Shown here: piece after piece, positions 61,399 through 64,000 of the stretch | How positions within the stretch are numbered: position 1 is the stretch's first letter | Layout of the letters: each line of letters opens with the position of its first letter | Assembly: GCA_947089145.1 (NCBI GenBank) | Contig: CAMUJH010000002.1 | Span: 1 to 64,000, forward strand | Source: an uncultured Hungatella sp. | Lineage (GTDB): Bacteria > Bacillota > Clostridia > Lachnospirales > Lachnospiraceae | Reading direction: 5' to 3' | DNA length: 64,000 bases | Made by a program: the position numbers and the translations under genes | Notes under the pieces: model-generated | The model's input: the letters and a program-made list of their open reading frames with translations, nothing else | Told to the model about the DNA's origin: nothing | The model's database searches: none

Positions 61399-62142
61399 TT
61401 AATGGGAAAGCGCCGCGCACGCTCCCTTTTCGCATATTTTTTCTATATTCCCATCCTTAATCCGGTAAGCTTCCCCGTAAAGGATCTCCTGCCCGTCCTG
61501 GGCAAGGACATAGCTTCTGTCTACCAGGGCATAAAACGTGCGGCCCATGCTGTCCGGGTATGTTATATCCTCCATCAGCCGTCTTCCGTCCAGCATATGG
61601 CTTTTTACATCCTGGTAATGGGGAAGGATCATAAGATCTGTCAGCCCCAGTCCCGGCAGGAACCTTTTATACTCCGGATTCACCGACTCTCCTTCAAGCT
61701 CCGGCTGCGCATACACCGTCCCGGCGCAGTTCATGGTTCCGGCGCTGATGCCCATAACCGTTCCCTTATATCCCTCCATCAGCTTCTTCAGGCCAATCCT
61801 TTCAAAAAACCTATTCTGGGTGGGAACATGGCCTCCTGCCAGAATCATCAGCCTGCACTGTTCAAGATACCGGGGCAGTTCCCTCCGGTTCCTTTCATCA
61901 CACAGAATTAGTCGGGACACAGGGATCTGGCTGAAGTCAAAAAATTCCTTAAATTCCTGCTGCATCTTATCATTATGGCTGAAGTCATTGGGATCTGCGC
62001 TTACCATCAGGCAGCTGCATCCCGGCTCCCACCCTTCTTTGAACCGCTTTAAAAACCCGTTTTCCTCACTATAGCCGTAGCGTGTCTGTCCGTCCTTCTG
62101 AGGATAAGGGCTGCAGGGGCTGCTTGTCAAAAAAAGTCTCAT
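61399..62142 (-). CDS. S51 family peptidase (dipeptidase E-like)
   Basis: 247 residues from the ATG at 62142, which has AGGAGG ahead. A serine peptidase with a class I glutaminase-like fold; the nucleophile is Ser133 in GISAGTMN. The family cleaves aspartyl dipeptides, or cyanophycin fragments in relatives. Its start overlaps the degV stop by four bases (ATGA), so translation is coupled. Cytoplasmic. Confidence 0.88.
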   Translation of the reverse strand: MRLFLTSSPCSPYPQKDGQTRYGYSEENGFLKRFKEGWEPGCSCLMVSADPNDFSHNDKMQQEFKEFFDFSQIPVSRLILCDERNRRELPRYLEQCRLMILAGGHVPTQNRFFERIGLKKLMEGYKGTVMGISAGTMNCAGTVYAQPELEGESVNPEYKRFLPGLGLTDLMILPHYQDVKSHMLDGRRLMEDITYPDSMGRTFYALVDRSYVLAQDGQEILYGEAYRIKDGNIEKICEKGACAALSH

Positions 62143-63023
62143 ACCTTCCTCCTGGGCCTGCAGGCGCATCCGATGCCCAAAGCCCCCTGGCCTGTATGGC
62201 AGGATACGCCCAGGGACAAATTGTCACACATAACGTCCATTCCGGGAAATGCCTCCTGGATCTCCTTTACCCACTGCCTCGTTTCCTCCTCAGACGCGCT
62301 GGATGCTGCCAAGAGATACAGCTCCCCCTTTTCTTTCTGCTCCCTGAATCTGGTATCCATATCATGGCCCATGGCCTCAATCATGGTTTTTTTCGCCTTC
62401 ATAAATCCGCGGCATTTTTTAAAGGAATCCAGGACACCCACATCCAGCTTTAATACCGGCTTTATATTAAGCACGGTTCCCAAAAGAGCCGCGGCCGCAG
62501 TGATCCTTCCTCCCCTCTTTAAGTGCTCCAGAGTATCCACCCCTATGTAAATCTCCATATCTTCTCTGGAGTCCTCCACCATGTGCTTTATCTCCTCTGC
62601 GCCATGCCCTTCTTCAATCAGTTCCATCGTGTCTAAAATCAGCCGGTGCAGGGGCGTGGATACCCGCCCGTGATCCACCACAAACACCCGCCCTTCATAC
62701 GGTTCCTCCTGGGCCATGGCGGCCGCAGTGGCACAGGAACCGCTGAGGCCGCTGCTGATCGGCATATATGCAATCTCATGATATTTCTCCAGCGCCTGAT
62801 CCCACAGCTTCATCACCTCGGCTGGGGAAGGCTGGGAGGTGGTGATCTCCGCGCCTGAATCCAGCTTCCGGAAAAATTCTTCCCTTGACAGAGTCACATC
62901 CTCATAGTAGCACTGACCATCTATGTAAAACGGCATAGGCAGCACCATGATCCCAAGTCTTGCCGCCTCCTCCTGGGAAATGCCGCTGTGACTGTCTGTA
63001 ACGATTCCCACTGACTTCTTCAT
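62139..63023 (-). CDS. DegV family (fatty-acid-binding) protein
   Basis: 294 residues from the ATG at 63023, with GAGGAGG ahead. The fold binds a fatty acid; SVGIVTDSHSGIS at the start and ITTSQPSPAEV carry the conserved polar residues of the pocket, and the second domain includes VGVDTLEHLKRGGRI. Such proteins (FakB-like) present fatty acids to the FakA kinase; no fakA is nearby. It lies 16 bp past scpB. Confidence 0.9.
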   Translation of the reverse strand: MKKSVGIVTDSHSGISQEEAARLGIMVLPMPFYIDGQCYYEDVTLSREEFFRKLDSGAEITTSQPSPAEVMKLWDQALEKYHEIAYMPISSGLSGSCATAAAMAQEEPYEGRVFVVDHGRVSTPLHRLILDTMELIEEGHGAEEIKHMVEDSREDMEIYIGVDTLEHLKRGGRITAAAALLGTVLNIKPVLKLDVGVLDSFKKCRGFMKAKKTMIEAMGHDMDTRFREQKEKGELYLLAASSASEEETRQWVKEIQEAFPGMDVMCDNLSLGVSCHTGQGALGIGCACRPRRKV

Positions 63024-63039
63024 GACCATCCTCCTCACT

Positions 63040-63801
63040 TTAATCCAAATGATTCTCTTCCTCCATATGAAGATTTAGTTCCTCTTCCACCTCGTTGCGG
63101 AGTTCTTCCGCCTGAACCGGGTCCATGTCAGGAAGCTCTTCCCTGGAACCGATTCCAAACCTTCTCAGAAATTCCTCCGTGGTGGCAAACAGCGCCGGCC
63201 GCCCAGGCGCATCCAGGCGGCCCACCTCCTGGACCAGATTGTATTCCACCAGGCGGTTCACCGCATGGTCTGATTTTACGCCTCTGATCTTTTCAATTTC
63301 CAGCTTTGTCACCGGCTGTTTATAGGCAATAATGGAGAGCGTCTCCAGAACAACATCGGTGAGCATATGCTTTTTCGGCGTGGCTGCCACATGGATGAGA
63401 TTCTCATAGTACTCCACCCTGGTGCACATCTGATAGCATCCGTCCAGTTCAATAATCTGGATTCCTCTTTTCTCCTTGTCATATCGCTGCTTTAAATTCT
63501 CCACCGCCTGTCTGGCCTCGCTCTCATTTCCCTCAATGGCCGCTGCCAGCTGCCGAAGCTCCACGGATTCCCCCATCGTAAACAGCACTGCCTCCACAAT
63601 GGCCTCCTGCCTCTTATCCCGCTTCTGCTTTTCCCGCTTTTGGCCAGATGCTTTCGCCTTTTCGGTTCCTGTCTTATGTTCCTGCTGCCCTGTCAGAGCT
63701 TCCCCGCCTGTTTTTTTCTCTGAATGCCGGCCTTCCTCTGCAGCCGCCGCTTCCCCGGCTTGTGCAGCGCTTCTGTCCGTCCCGTGGTTTCTTTCCCTCA
63801 T
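63040..63801 (-). CDS. scpB: Segregation and condensation protein B
   Basis: 253 residues. Two winged helices of ScpB are clear (AIVEAVLFTMGESVELRQLA; DVVLETLSIIAYKQPVTKLE and IRGVKSDHAVNRLVEYNLV). ScpB dimers with ScpA and SMC form condensin. The N-terminal 65 residues are a charged low-complexity extension (GEAAAAEEGRHSEKKTGG, EKQKRDKRQ), longer than in typical ScpB (about 180-200 residues). Start codon and ribosome site are weak, so the true start may lie inside this tail. Confidence 0.92.
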   Translation of the reverse strand: MRERNHGTDRSAAQAGEAAAAEEGRHSEKKTGGEALTGQQEHKTGTEKAKASGQKREKQKRDKRQEAIVEAVLFTMGESVELRQLAAAIEGNESEARQAVENLKQRYDKEKRGIQIIELDGCYQMCTRVEYYENLIHVAATPKKHMLTDVVLETLSIIAYKQPVTKLEIEKIRGVKSDHAVNRLVEYNLVQEVGRLDAPGRPALFATTEEFLRRFGIGSREELPDMDPVQAEELRNEVEEELNLHMEEENHLD

Positions 63802-63809
63802 CCTTGTCT

Positions 63810-64000
63810 TTACCCTTCAAAATCCTCAAGCCCTTCCAGATCAAGCTCCCCGCTCTCCCCTTCCTGCTCCAGAGTCTCTATGTTCATATCATCAAACAGT
63901 TCCTCCTGGGTCAGATAGATCTTCCCCATCTTCATCAGTTCCAGAACGGCCAGAAAAGTGACCACCACTTCCAGCCTGTCGCCCTGCCGTTCCAAAAGCT
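63810..64000 (-). CDS. scpA: Segregation and condensation protein A (partial, 5' end outside window)
   Basis: Only the C-terminal part is present, open to the right edge. It reads RLEVVVTFLAVLELMKMGKIY, the winged helix of ScpA that binds the SMC head, then an acidic tail (EQEGESGELDLEGLEDFEG). Eight bp before scpB, same operon. Confidence 0.9.
   Translation of the reverse strand, partial: LLERQGDRLEVVVTFLAVLELMKMGKIYLTQEELFDDMNIETLEQEGESGELDLEGLEDFEG

Overview
The window reads as a chromosomal segment of a gut-type Clostridia, most likely Lachnospiraceae. The evidence is the gene content: a PPi-type phosphofructokinase, the long single-chain PurL, a U32 peptidase and ZapA next to ruvAB, a T-box leader in front of thrS, DUF3842, BspA-like surface proteins, and strong AGGAGG ribosome sites. 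No rRNA, tRNA or CRISPR array was seen.

Layout. 1-831: left-edge fragment of a NusG-like gene (minus), a very strong plus-strand promoter that runs into a terminator after about 75 nt, and two inverted copies of one hairpin. 832-10319: pepC, a small helical protein bracketed by two 51-bp palindromic repeats, a GH4 6-phospho-beta-glucosidase with its RpiR regulator, purL and a histidine phosphatase. 10333-14115: a sigma-like protein without region 4, a Dam-type methylase with a PD-(D/E)xK endonuclease, and an Rpn-type nuclease. 14678-21748: PPi-PFK, a Nudix hydrolase, and a U32 peptidase/SEDS/class B PBP operon. 22335-29805: a metabolic island (MerR regulator, secreted flavin reductase, broken SDR gene, GH88, GPH transporter, AraC regulator, broken GH3 gene) that appears to sit between U32 and the zapA-ruvB-ruvA group. 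29936-42166: ruvAB-zapA, an RNase H-like nuclease, an SH3b/NlpC hydrolase, a cytidylate-kinase-like protein, asnA, a DnaQ-like exonuclease, YccF, and thrS with its T-box. 42241-49579: two large secreted BspA-like proteins sharing one C-terminal wall-binding module. 49929-57786: MFS, MATE and NSS transporters, DUF3842, a 152-bp four-stem palindromic element, hflX, a TPR protein and dut. 57989-61254: a CsoR-regulated copper operon (csoR, HMA protein, copA). 61399-64000: scpA (partial), scpB, degV and an S51 peptidase.

How it works together. The minus strand dominates and carries housekeeping operons: ruvAB-zapA, U32-SEDS-PBP, scpAB-degV-S51 and csoR-copA. Accessory cargo (restriction-modification, the uronide/glycoside island, the AT-rich BspA genes) lies between them. 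The island joins uptake (GPH symporter), hydrolysis of unsaturated uronides (GH88) and regulation (AraC). Two of its enzymes, the SDR and GH3, are decayed, so the pathway looks partly lost.

Best candidates for something undescribed: (i) the hairpin shared between the leader of the NusG-like gene and the terminator of a tiny transcript, (ii) the 152-bp four-stem element at 54983-55132, (iii) the 51-bp palindromic repeat family, and (iv) the sigma-like protein lacking region 4. All functional claims come from reading the sequence; no database search was run.
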